In this document: positions 1-7,591 of the stretch, one piece after another
How positions within the stretch are numbered: position 1 is the first letter of the stretch
Layout: every line of letters begins with the position of its first letter
Source of the DNA: an uncultured Eubacteriales bacterium
GTDB taxonomy: Bacteria; Bacillota; Clostridia; Oscillospirales; Acutalibacteraceae
Direction of reading: 5' to 3'
Length of the DNA: 9,729 nucleotides
Assembly (NCBI GenBank): GCA_934464585.1
Contig: CAKSJY010000022.1
Coordinates: 1 to 9,729, forward strand
Program-made: the position numbers and the translations under genes
Notes under the pieces: generated by a model
Told to the model about the DNA's origin: nothing
The model's database searches: none
Seen by the model: only the letters and a program-made list of their open reading frames with translations

Positions 1-33
1 TATGATATCATTATTGTGAAGGAGGGAAGCAAA

Positions 34-504
34 GTGCCAAGAAGAGGCTCTATTGCTAAACGTGATGTTTTAGCTGATCCAGTGTATAACTCAAAGCTAG
101 TTACTCGTCTTATCAACAACGTAATGTATGATGGTAAGCGCGGTGTATCTCAAAAGTTAATATACGGTGCATTCGACATCATCAGTGAAAAAACAGGAAA
201 AGATCCGCTTGAGGTTTTCGAGCAAGCTATGGAAAATATTATGCCGGTTCTTGAAGTTAAAGCTCGCCGTATAGGTGGTGCAACTTATCAAGTACCGATT
301 GAGGTTCGTCCGGAAAGAAGACAAACTTTGGGTCTTCGCTGGTTAACCAAATATGCAAGATTAAGATCTGAAAAGACTATGAAAGAAAGACTTGCAGGAG
401 AAATCCTTGATGCCGTTAATAGTACCGGTGGCGCTGTTAAGAAGCGTGAAGATACTCATAAAATGGCTGAAGCTAACAAAGCATTCGCACACTACAGATG
501 GTAG
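34..504 (+). CDS. rpsG: 30S ribosomal protein S7
   Basis: S7 binds the 3' major domain of 16S rRNA, nucleates assembly of the small-subunit head and lies near the E and P sites. The product is 156 aa, the usual bacterial length. It opens with the family's MPRRGSIAKRDV and carries the S7 signature from about residue 16 to 43 (DPVYNSKLVTRLINN then VMYDGKRG). It also has the conserved RRIGGATYQVP and GLRWL segments and ends in the typical AHYRW. The start is the GTG at 34, not the in-frame GTG at 16: AAGGAGGG at 19-26 is a strong ribosome binding site 7 bases before it, and the upstream GTG overlaps that site. rpsL (S12) would be expected just left of the window, and the gene is followed by fusA in standard str-operon order. 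In E. coli S7 represses its own operon; whether that holds here cannot be seen. Confidence 0.97.
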   Translation: MPRRGSIAKRDVLADPVYNSKLVTRLINNVMYDGKRGVSQKLIYGAFDIISEKTGKDPLEVFEQAMENIMPVLEVKARRIGGATYQVPIEVRPERRQTLGLRWLTKYARLRSEKTMKERLAGEILDAVNSTGGAVKKREDTHKMAEANKAFAHYRW

Positions 505-535
505 TTTTAGCTATAAATTGTTTGTAATTAAAGGC

Positions 536-570
536 GGGGTGTTATGGTGTTTATCGCAGCATTTCATCCC
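536..570 (+). promoter_or_regulatory. Hairpin in the rpsG-fusA intercistronic RNA
   Basis: The 86-base gap between rpsG and fusA can fold into a symmetric hairpin. GGGGTG (536-541) pairs with CATCCC (565-570), with one G-U pair. A 2x2 T/T internal loop follows, then ATGGTG (544-549) opposite CAGCAT (557-562) with one G/G mismatch, and a 7-base loop TTTATCG. It ends 8 bases before the fusA AAGGAGG site, so it could affect fusA translation, mRNA processing or binding of a regulator such as S7. There is no T-run after it, so it is not an intrinsic terminator. The structure is read directly from the bases; the function is inference. Confidence 0.4.
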
Positions 571-590
571 AAATATTTAAGGAGGATACC

Positions 591-2669
591 ATGCCAAGGC
601 AAGTTTCACTTGATTTAACACGTAATATCGGTATTATGGCTCACATAGATGCCGGTAAAACAACTACCACAGAGCGTATCCTATTTTATACAGGTGTAAA
701 CCATAAAATCGGAGAGACTCATGATGGTGCTGCTACTATGGACTGGATGGAACAAGAGCAAGAAAGAGGTATAACCATTACTTCTGCTGCAACAACTTGT
801 TTCTGGAAAAACCATAGAATTAACATCATCGACACCCCAGGCCACGTTGACTTTACTGTTGAAGTTGAACGTTCTTTGCGTGTATTAGATGGTTCTGTAA
901 CTGTTCTATGTGCAAAAGGTGGGGTTGAACCTCAGTCTGAGACTGTTTGGAGACAAGCTGATAAATACGGGGTACCTCGTATGGCTTATGTCAACAAAAT
1001 GGACATTATGGGAGCAGACTTCTATAATGTTGTAAAGATGATGAAAGAACGTCTAAAATGTAATGCAGTGCCGATCCAATTACCGATAGGTGCTGAGGAT
1101 ACATTTAAAGGAATAATCGACTTAGTAAAGATGGAAGCTGAAATTTACTATGACGATTTAGGAAAAGACGTAAGAATAGAAGAAATTCCTGAAGACATGA
1201 AAGAGCTTGCTGAAAAGTATCATGCAGAGCTTCTAGAACATGTTGCAGAACAAGATGATGTGCTTTTAGAAAAATATTTAGGCGGAGAAGAGCTAACTAT
1301 TGAAGAAATTAAAGCTTGCATCCGTAAGTCTACAATAGCTAATACGATGGTTCCTGTTTGCTGCGGTACTTCTTATCGTAACAAAGGTGTACAACCTCTT
1401 TTAGACGCTATAATAGATTTCATGCCATCACCAACAGACGTTCCTGCTATTAGAGGAACTAACCCGGATACAGAGGAAGAAGTAGAAAGCCCATCTTCTG
1501 ACGATGCTCCATTTGCAGCTCTTGCATTCAAGATTGCAACTGACCCGTTTGTTGGAAAATTATGCTTCTTCAGAGTATATTCAGGTTCTGTTAAGGCTGG
1601 TTCTACTGTATATAACTCAACTAAAGATACTTCTGAACGTTTGGGAAGAATTCTACAAATGCACGCAAATCACCGTCAAGACATAGAAGAAGTTTATGCC
1701 GGAGATATTGCAGCAGCAGTTGGTTTAAAGAGCACCACAACAGGTGATACTCTATGTACAGAAAAAAATCCTATTATTCTTGAATCAATGGAATTCCCTG
1801 ATCCTGTTATTAGGGTTGCTATTGAACCAAAGACAAAAGCAGGTCAGGAAAAAATGGGTATAGCTTTAGCAAAGCTTGCTGAAGAAGACCCAACATTTAA
1901 GGCATATACAGATGAAGAAACCGGACAAACTATCATTGCCGGAATGGGTGAATTGCACCTAGAAATCATCGTTGACCGTCTACTTCGTGAATTTAAGGTT
2001 GAAGCTAACATAGGTAACCCACAGGTTGCTTATAAAGAAACAATCCGTCGCCCTGCAGATGTAGATCAAAAATATGCAAGACAGTCCGGTGGACGTGGTC
2101 AATATGGTCATGTTAAAATTAAGGTTGAGCCAAACCCAACTAAGGGTTATGAATTTATTAACTCTGTTGTCGGTGGAGCTATTCCGAAGGAATATATTCC
2201 GGCTGTAGACCAAGGTATTAAGGGCGCAATGCTTTCCGGAGTTTTAGCAGGATATAATGTTGTTGACGTTAAGGTTGAACTTTATGATGGTTCTTATCAT
2301 GAAGTTGACTCATCAGAAATGGCATTTAAGATTGCTGGTTCTATGGCATTCAAAGAAGCTATGAGAAAAGCAGATCCTGTACTTCTAGAGCCTATTATGA
2401 AGGTTACTGTTATCGTTCCTGAAGAATACATGGGAGATGTTATTGGTGACATTAACTCTCGTCGTGGTATGATTCAAGGTATGGAAGCAGTTTCCGGTGC
2501 TCAAAGAATTAATGCTATGGTTCCGCTTTCTGAAATGTTTGGATATGCAACAGATATGCGTTCTAAGACTCAAGGAAGAGGACAATATTCAATGGAGCCA
2601 AGCCATTATGCTGAAGTTCCTAAGTCAGTATCTGAGAATATAATATCCTCAAGAAAAAAGGCTGAATAA
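591..2669 (+). CDS. fusA: Translation elongation factor G
   Basis: EF-G is the ribosome-dependent GTPase that drives translocation of tRNA and mRNA and helps recycle ribosomes; it is cytosolic. The 692 aa length is standard. The G domain shows the P-loop AHIDAGKTTT (17-26), switch I RGITI (59-63), DTPGHVDF (81-88) and NKMD (135-138). The segment CAKGGVEPQ at 107-115 is typical of clostridial EF-G. Domains II to V follow, including the domain IV region with RQSGGRGQYGHV near residue 500 and the domain V end with GYATDMRSKTQGRGQY. The ATG at 591 is preceded by AAGGAGG (579-585) with a 5-base spacer. No truncation or odd residue was seen in the GTPase motifs. It sits between rpsG and tuf and is probably co-transcribed with rpsG. 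Confidence 0.98.
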   Translation: MPRQVSLDLTRNIGIMAHIDAGKTTTTERILFYTGVNHKIGETHDGAATMDWMEQEQERGITITSAATTCFWKNHRINIIDTPGHVDFTVEVERSLRVLDGSVTVLCAKGGVEPQSETVWRQADKYGVPRMAYVNKMDIMGADFYNVVKMMKERLKCNAVPIQLPIGAEDTFKGIIDLVKMEAEIYYDDLGKDVRIEEIPEDMKELAEKYHAELLEHVAEQDDVLLEKYLGGEELTIEEIKACIRKSTIANTMVPVCCGTSYRNKGVQPLLDAIIDFMPSPTDVPAIRGTNPDTEEEVESPSSDDAPFAALAFKIATDPFVGKLCFFRVYSGSVKAGSTVYNSTKDTSERLGRILQMHANHRQDIEEVYAGDIAAAVGLKSTTTGDTLCTEKNPIILESMEFPDPVIRVAIEPKTKAGQEKMGIALAKLAEEDPTFKAYTDEETGQTIIAGMGELHLEIIVDRLLREFKVEANIGNPQVAYKETIRRPADVDQKYARQSGGRGQYGHVKIKVEPNPTKGYEFINSVVGGAIPKEYIPAVDQGIKGAMLSGVLAGYNVVDVKVELYDGSYHEVDSSEMAFKIAGSMAFKEAMRKADPVLLEPIMKVTVIVPEEYMGDVIGDINSRRGMIQGMEAVSGAQRINAMVPLSEMFGYATDMRSKTQGRGQYSMEPSHYAEVPKSVSENIISSRKKAE

Positions 2670-2684
2670 GTCTGAAATTAACTA

Positions 2685-2713
2685 TTGATTTTTTTATCTA
2701 TAATTGTTAGAAT
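2685..2713 (+). promoter_or_regulatory. Predicted sigma-A promoter for tuf
   Basis: TTGATT (2685-2690) and TAGAAT (2708-2713) are separated by exactly 17 bases, and TG at 2705-2706 gives an extended -10 element (TGN-TAGAAT). The -35 matches the consensus at 4 of 6 positions and the -10 at 5 of 6. Transcription would start near 2720, leaving a leader of about 60 bases before the tuf ATG. This gives tuf a source of transcript independent of the upstream operon, which fits the need for excess EF-Tu over EF-G. Confidence 0.72.
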
Positions 2714-2730
2714 ATACCCAATAGGTATAT
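2712..2730. repeat. Perfect inverted repeat at the tuf transcription start
   Basis: ATATACC (2712-2718) and GGTATAT (2724-2730) form a perfect 7-base inverted repeat around CAATA. It overlaps the end of the predicted -10 box and covers the expected start of transcription near 2720. It could be an operator, or a small hairpin at the 5' end of the tuf transcript. The symmetry is visible; a regulatory role is inference. Confidence 0.45.
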
Positions 2731-2779
2731 AGTTCTAAAACTAAATATTCTTGTTTAAATTAAAAGGGGGAAATTGCCA

Positions 2780-3982
2780 ATGGCAAAGGCTAAATTTGAA
2801 AGAAATAAGCCACACGTAAATATTGGTACTATTGGTCACGTTGACCATGGTAAAACTACTTTAACAGCTGCTATCACTAAGGTTCTTAACTTAGGTGGAG
2901 CTGCAGACTTTGTTGATTATGCAAATATCGATAAAGCTCCTGAAGAAAGAGAACGTGGTATTACAATAAATACAGCTCACGTTGAATATGAAACAGCAAC
3001 TCGTCACTATGCACACGTTGACTGCCCAGGCCATGCTGACTATGTTAAAAACATGATCACAGGTGCTGCTCAAATGGACGGTGCTATCCTTGTTGTTTCT
3101 GCTGCTGACGGTCCTATGCCTCAGACAAGAGAACACATCCTACTATCTCGTCAGGTTGGCGTTCCTTACATCGTTGTATTCATGAACAAAGCTGACCAAG
3201 TTGACGATGAAGAACTTCTTGACTTAGTTGAGATGGAAATTCGTGAACTACTTAACGAATATGACTTCCCAGGCGATGATACACCAATCATTCGTGGATC
3301 TGCTCTAGTTGCTCTAGAATCTACTTCTAAGGATCCTAATGCTCCTGAGTACAAATGTATTCATGAACTAATGGATGCTGTTGATTCATTCATTCCAAAC
3401 CCAGAACGTAAGGCTGATCAACCTTTCCTAATGCCTGTTGAGGACGTTTTCACAATCACAGGTCGTGGAACAGTTGCTACAGGTAGAGTTGAACGTGGAC
3501 AATTAAAGACTGGTGAAGAAGTTGAACTAGTTGGTCTAAGCGACGAAAAGAGAAAGACTGTTGTTACAGGTATTGAAATGTTCAGAAAGATTCTTGACTA
3601 TGCTGAAGCAGGAGACAACGTAGGTGTTCTTTTACGTGGTATCCAAAGAAATGAAATTGAACGTGGTCAAGTTCTTGCTAAACCAGGAACAATTCATCCA
3701 CACACTAAGTTTAGAGGTCAAGTTTATGTCCTAACTAAGGATGAAGGTGGACGTCATACTCCATTCTTCAACAACTATCGTCCTCAATTCTACTTCAGAA
3801 CAACTGACGTTACAGGTGTTATTTCTCTTCCAGAAGGAACAGAAATGTGCATGCCTGGTGATAATGTTGTTATGGACGTTGAACTTATCACTCCAATAGC
3901 TATCGAAGAAGGTCTTCGTTTCGCTATCCGTGAAGGTGGACGTACAGTAGGTTCAGGTGTTGTTACAGCAATTAATGAATAA
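2780..3982 (+). CDS. tuf: Translation elongation factor Tu
   Basis: EF-Tu delivers aminoacyl-tRNA to the ribosomal A site as a GTP ternary complex. The product is 400 aa, normal for the family. The G domain shows GHVDHGKT (19-26), switch I RGITIN (59-64), DCPGH (81-85, with the catalytic His85) and NKAD (136-139). Domains II and III follow, with TGRGTVATGRVERG and the C-terminal IREGGRTVGSGVV. The start is ATG 2780, giving the standard MAKAKFERNKPHVN. An in-frame TTG at 2774 lies between the ribosome binding site and this ATG and is not needed. AAAAGGGGG (2762-2770) precedes the ATG by 9 bases. tuf lies 110 bases after fusA, has its own promoter and ends at a strong terminator. Whether a second tuf copy exists elsewhere cannot be seen. 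Confidence 0.98.
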   Translation: MAKAKFERNKPHVNIGTIGHVDHGKTTLTAAITKVLNLGGAADFVDYANIDKAPEERERGITINTAHVEYETATRHYAHVDCPGHADYVKNMITGAAQMDGAILVVSAADGPMPQTREHILLSRQVGVPYIVVFMNKADQVDDEELLDLVEMEIRELLNEYDFPGDDTPIIRGSALVALESTSKDPNAPEYKCIHELMDAVDSFIPNPERKADQPFLMPVEDVFTITGRGTVATGRVERGQLKTGEEVELVGLSDEKRKTVVTGIEMFRKILDYAEAGDNVGVLLRGIQRNEIERGQVLAKPGTIHPHTKFRGQVYVLTKDEGGRHTPFFNNYRPQFYFRTTDVTGVISLPEGTEMCMPGDNVVMDVELITPIAIEEGLRFAIREGGRTVGSGVVTAINE

Positions 3983-4000
3983 TTAAAAATAAATTTTTTA

Positions 4001-4034
4001 AAGCGATCTTATTTTCTGATAAGATCGCTTTTTT
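4001..4034 (+). terminator. Intrinsic terminator of the str operon / tuf
   Basis: AAGCGATCTTAT (4001-4012) and ATAAGATCGCTT (4019-4030) form a perfect 12-base stem with a 6-base loop, followed by a T-run through 4034. It starts 18 bases after the tuf stop codon and closes the rightward transcription unit. Confidence 0.95.
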
Positions 4035-4076
4035 GTATACAGAAAACTATGTAATAATTGTGTGATTTTAATATAT

Positions 4077-4109
4077 AAAAAATCCTCTGGCGTTTAAGCC
4101 TGAGGATTT
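4077..4109 (-). terminator. Intrinsic terminator of the UbiB-like gene
   Basis: On the minus strand AAATCCTC pairs with GAGGATTT, followed inward by one A/A mismatch and a GGC/GCC stem around a TTAAAC loop. Six T residues follow (complement of the A-run 4077-4082). The structure begins 15 bases after the stop codon of the leftward UbiB-like gene. With the tuf terminator at 4001-4034 it separates the two convergent units. Confidence 0.88.
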
Positions 4110-4124
4110 AATAATATATAGTAG

Positions 4125-5882
4125 TTATTTTTTTCGTATTATTCGTATCAAAAGCCATAATAAAAGGATGAAAGAGATTATAAATAGGACTAATCCTAAA
4201 GCAGAAACTCCAAATATTTTAGGCTCAATATTGGTGGTGATTATAGAGCAAGATCCAATTAAAAAGCTAACAGATACCAAGCACAAAATAAGTTTATTAA
4301 TTATTTTTTCAATAGATGATAAGGATTCATCTGAGACAGTTAAGTTCATGTTAAACTTAGTCTTTCCATCTACAGCCATTTTTAAGATATCGGATATCTG
4401 AGCTACCATGTCGACAGTTTTTTCATTGGAATTTTCCGATGAATGAAGAACGGATATAGGTGGTTGTACTTGAGGAATATTTCCGCTAACAGAAGAAGTT
4501 TGTTTTACATCTTGGTTAGTAGTAGAAAGGTTATTAGGTTCACTAGTTTCTGTATTAGGTGTAGATTCTTCAGGACTTTCAGTAGCTTCAACATTAGAAT
4601 CTACGTTATCCTTATCTTCTGCTTCTGCGTCTTCCTGTGGGTCATCTGTAACATCTGATGGGTATGACTCACAAAATAGTGATATCATGTTGAATTTAGG
4701 AGCAATAGTATTAAGTAGAGTATCTAGAGTTATTAATCCGATACATAATAAAGAAAATTGCTCAGGTAAAGCAAGTCCGTTTTCATTTAATAATATAACT
4801 AAATCTTTTACAACGGAAACAATTGTAATTTCTCTGATATCCATTTCTCTATATTTATTTAACATTTCTTCAAGCGAGAAGTATAGTTTAGAGTTATTTA
4901 CTTCTTTATTCGTGGTTGTAATTTCAAGGATAGAATTTTTTAATGCAACAACATCAGATGCTTTTGCAGCTTCAACACCGTTGTTTAATTCAGTTAGCTC
5001 TTTTTGAGAAAGTGATCCCATAAGTGAGAAGTTAGACCAAACAATTCTTCCATTCTTTATAGAAATATTGTTAGCGTTTGGTGATGCATGGAAAAATCCA
5101 TCTTGTAAGAACTGCTTTACATAGTTTGCTGCAAGTGCAGCTGCTATCTCATTTAGGTCATAGCCCCTAGAAGTTAATTCTTCTGTATTATCTATACGTA
5201 CACTATCAATATATTCAACAACTAAAATGTTTGCTGTGGAATACTTTTCATTTATTTTAGGAATTAACAATAGCTCATTGCTTTCATTTAATTCGATAAA
5301 CTTCTTGTTATTTTTAAATTCAATTAGATAATTTAGTTCTTGCTGACATATTGTCCAAAGTTCGTCTAAAATTGAGCTAAGGTCAATAGAAGATTTACTT
5401 GAAGATTCTAATCTTAAGACACTAAGTGCCTTTTTAAGTAGTGTAATGTCTGTGGAAACTACAGAATGAACATCGGGACGCTGAACTTTTATAATAACAT
5501 GTGCACCGTCTTTTAATACCGCCTTGTGGGATTGATTTATAGAAGAAAAGTCGATTGGTGTTTCATCAAATTCAGAGAATATTGCATCTATAGATGTGCC
5601 ATATTCGCTTTCGATTATTGCTTGAAGTGCATTGTAATCCATAGGGGCTGCATTATCGTCAAGTTTTGAGAGTACCTCACGGTATTCCCTGGGTAATATA
5701 TCTTGCCTTGTAGACATTATATTTCCAAGCTTAATAAAGAATGGGCCTAGTTCTTGCAATATAGAAGACAACTTTTCAGGGGTAAGAGCCTTTGTAGCAT
5801 CATTGTTCATAAGAATTTCTAAAATTTCTTTTAAGCGTTTTTTCCCGTCAACGCTGTTATTCTGAGGAGAATTGTAATTCAT
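4125..5882 (-). CDS. UbiB/AarF (ABC1/ADCK)-family protein, probable pseudokinase
   Basis: UbiB-family proteins are atypical kinase-fold ATPases of the membrane, linked in other organisms to quinone and lipid biology. This 585 aa protein has the family layout. The N-terminal region has ELGPFFIKLGNIMSTRQDILP (the KxGQ region, 45-65), followed by the nucleotide loop at 110-119, the ATP lysine in IIKVQRP (K132) and the helix-C Glu in LIEFKNN (E188). The catalytic loop is DGFFHASPNANN (261-272) and the DFG position is SNFS (283-286). Two C-terminal membrane helices lie at about 529-549 and 555-577, ending in basic residues. Key residues are changed: KxGQ is KLGN, the Ala-rich loop is DFSSINQS, the catalytic Asp is Ser267 and DFG is NFS. 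Lys132, Glu188 and Asn272 remain. Residues 405-485 are an acidic Ser/Thr/Pro/Asn-rich, probably disordered linker. It has its own promoter and terminator. AAAGGA at 5895-5900 is the ribosome binding site, 12 bases from the ATG. Family placement is firm; loss of catalysis is inferred; the role is unknown. Confidence 0.85.
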   Translation of the reverse strand: MNYNSPQNNSVDGKKRLKEILEILMNNDATKALTPEKLSSILQELGPFFIKLGNIMSTRQDILPREYREVLSKLDDNAAPMDYNALQAIIESEYGTSIDAIFSEFDETPIDFSSINQSHKAVLKDGAHVIIKVQRPDVHSVVSTDITLLKKALSVLRLESSSKSSIDLSSILDELWTICQQELNYLIEFKNNKKFIELNESNELLLIPKINEKYSTANILVVEYIDSVRIDNTEELTSRGYDLNEIAAALAANYVKQFLQDGFFHASPNANNISIKNGRIVWSNFSLMGSLSQKELTELNNGVEAAKASDVVALKNSILEITTTNKEVNNSKLYFSLEEMLNKYREMDIREITIVSVVKDLVILLNENGLALPEQFSLLCIGLITLDTLLNTIAPKFNMISLFCESYPSDVTDDPQEDAEAEDKDNVDSNVEATESPEESTPNTETSEPNNLSTTNQDVKQTSSVSGNIPQVQPPISVLHSSENSNEKTVDMVAQISDILKMAVDGKTKFNMNLTVSDESLSSIEKIINKLILCLVSVSFLIGSCSIITTNIEPKIFGVSALGLVLFIISFILLLWLLIRIIRKK

Positions 5883-5976
5883 GTTTTTTATCTATCCTTT
5901 CTATTTAACAATAGCAAAATTTAAGTTATATAGTATGTTAAAACCGTATGGTTATTATTTAGCATATACACAATAT

Positions 5977-6005
5977 ATTATAAATCAAATACCTTTAAAA
6001 GTAAA
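5977..6005 (-). promoter_or_regulatory. Predicted promoter for the UbiB-like gene
   Basis: On the minus strand TTTACT (6000-6005) and a perfect TATAAT (5977-5982) are 17 bases apart. The -35 matches 4 of 6 consensus positions. Transcription would start near 5970, giving a leader of about 90 bases. That leader contains a small imperfect AACC/GGTT symmetry at 5942-5953 of doubtful meaning. The promoter makes the gene independent of the CorC-like gene upstream. Confidence 0.6.
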
Positions 6006-6067
6006 CTGCAAAAGTAGCAGAAAATCGAGAGTATTTGGAATATAGATGCACTAAAAGACGAATAGGG

Positions 6068-7411
6068 TTATTCACTTTTAGTAGTGTTGGAATCTTTAAG
6101 TTTTTCTATTAATATTTGAGATATTCGGTGTTCTTCTACCTTTTGAACAGTAAATTTAATATCATCTAATATAATAAAGGGGTGTTCATCTTTAAGTGGA
6201 ATTCTACCTAAATAATCGACTACTAGACCCGCAATAGTATCATAATCACCTTCAGGAAGTTTTACACGTAAGATTTCAGAAATTTCATCGATTGAAGCGG
6301 TTCCCTCTACCGTGAATGAATTTTCACTAATTTTTGTAATTTCTTCGCGTTCATTGTCGTATTCATCCTGTATATTACCAACTATTGATTCAAGCAAATC
6401 TTCCATTGTTACGAGGCCCTCTGTACCGCCGTATTCGTCGACTATTATAGCAATTTGAGTTTTAGCATTAGTCATTTGAGCAAACACTTCGTCACATTTC
6501 TGTGATTCAGGTACAAACATTGCTTTTCGCATAATATCTTCGATTTTTGGTGTTTGATCATGATCGTAAAAAATATATTTTATTAAGTCCTTTACATAAA
6601 CTATTCCGATAATATTATCTAAATCGTCCTTGTATACAGGTATACGAGAGTATCCCATTTTATTGGCAAGTTTTGCGACATCGTGTATGTTAGACTTAGA
6701 TTCAACAGCGGTCATATCTGTTCTGTGGGTCATAACTTCAGTAACAATAGTGTTATTAAAATCGAAAATATTATTTATCATTTGCTTTTCGTTGTCCTGT
6801 ATTACACCCTTTTCTTCTCCAACATCTACAAGCATTCTAATTTCTTCCTCAGTTACGCTTTGTTCTGATGCCAACGGATCAAAGCCTAAAAGACGTACAA
6901 CTAAGTTTGTCGACGATGATAAAAATTTTATAAATGGTCCACAGATTGTTGCAATAAACAAAAGGACGCCGACTACTTTAAACGATATTTGTTCGGCCTT
7001 TTGCATTGCAATTTTCTTAGGTACAAGCTCGCCTAAAACTAGGGAGAAGTAGGATAGAATTATTGTTATAATAATAGTAGATATAGCACCTATCACAGAC
7101 TTAGAAAATGGCAAGAAAGACAATGCCTCAGCAAGATTACCCGAGAAGCTTTGAGAAGCAGATGCCGATGTTAAGAATCCTGATAGAGTAACACCTACTT
7201 GTATTGTAGCTAAAAATTTACTTGAATTTGATGTAAGCTTAACGATTTTTTTAGCCTTTTTATCGCCGTGGTTTGCGAGTACTTTTATTTTTGTGTCATT
7301 AAGAGTAATTAGGGCTATTTCTGACATTGCAAAAAAGCCGTTTAATAAAACTAGAAATAGCAGTACAACTAATTGTATAACTGTATTTTCCATATAAAAA
7401 ATCATGTCCAT
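6068..7411 (-). CDS. CNNM/CorC (HlyC/TlyC)-family membrane protein with CBS domains
   Basis: Members of this family are linked to Mg2+ (or other divalent cation) export or tolerance; the old 'hemolysin' label is misleading. The 447 aa product has the full layout. The CNNM/DUF21 membrane domain spans about 8-175 with helices near 9-30, 66-85, 103-127 and 142-163, and shows NGFFAMSEIAL (24-34) and GELVPKKIA (127-135). A CBS pair follows (about 222-345), containing MTHRTDM, GYSRIPVY and DEYGGTEGLVTMEDLLE. The CorC_HlyC C-terminal domain covers about 362-435. The start is uncertain: in-frame ATGs occur at 7411, 7405 and 7393, none has a clear GGAGG site, and the predicted transcript begins only about 16 bases before the first. 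Starting at 7393 would give MENTVIQLVVLL directly before the first helix. The gene has a consensus promoter and is probably monocistronic. Which ion is moved cannot be told from the sequence. Confidence 0.93.
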   Translation of the reverse strand: MDMIFYMENTVIQLVVLLFLVLLNGFFAMSEIALITLNDTKIKVLANHGDKKAKKIVKLTSNSSKFLATIQVGVTLSGFLTSASASQSFSGNLAEALSFLPFSKSVIGAISTIIITIILSYFSLVLGELVPKKIAMQKAEQISFKVVGVLLFIATICGPFIKFLSSSTNLVVRLLGFDPLASEQSVTEEEIRMLVDVGEEKGVIQDNEKQMINNIFDFNNTIVTEVMTHRTDMTAVESKSNIHDVAKLANKMGYSRIPVYKDDLDNIIGIVYVKDLIKYIFYDHDQTPKIEDIMRKAMFVPESQKCDEVFAQMTNAKTQIAIIVDEYGGTEGLVTMEDLLESIVGNIQDEYDNEREEITKISENSFTVEGTASIDEISEILRVKLPEGDYDTIAGLVVDYLGRIPLKDEHPFIILDDIKFTVQKVEEHRISQILIEKLKDSNTTKSE

Positions 7412-7433
7412 TCTTTTTAATATATTAATTTAT

Positions 7434-7462
7434 ATTATAATTTAAAAATTATATTATGTCAA
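7434..7462 (-). promoter_or_regulatory. Perfect-consensus sigma-A promoter for the CorC-like gene
   Basis: On the minus strand TTGACA (7457-7462) and TATAAT (7434-7439) are exactly 17 bases apart, matching all 12 consensus positions. Predicted transcription starts near 7427, so the leader is only about 16 to 34 bases depending on which ATG is used. TATAATTT (7436-7443) and AAATTATA (7446-7453) form an inverted repeat across the -10 and spacer; this may be chance in such AT-rich DNA or an operator. Confidence 0.8.
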
Positions 7463-7591
7463 ATATATAGATATATGCTTTATCAGGTGGTTATAGTGTC
7501 GAGAACAAAGAAGTTTAAGGTCAAGTATGTTATTTTTCAAAATCTTAAATTGGGCATAAAATGAAGTTTTCTATTTCCATGCGTCTATAAG

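Noticed and set aside
16..33. Upstream GTG extension of rpsG
   Set aside because: It overlaps the ribosome binding site, and the GTG at 34 gives the canonical S7 N-terminus and length.
1980..2213. Antisense and shifted-frame open frames inside fusA, tuf and the membrane protein genes
   Set aside because: They are shadows of highly conserved genes with no ribosome binding sites or recognisable products.
6051..6073. GAATA/TATTC hairpin with TCTTTT after the CorC-like gene
   Set aside because: A 5-base stem is too weak to call a terminator, though no better one is visible before the next promoter.
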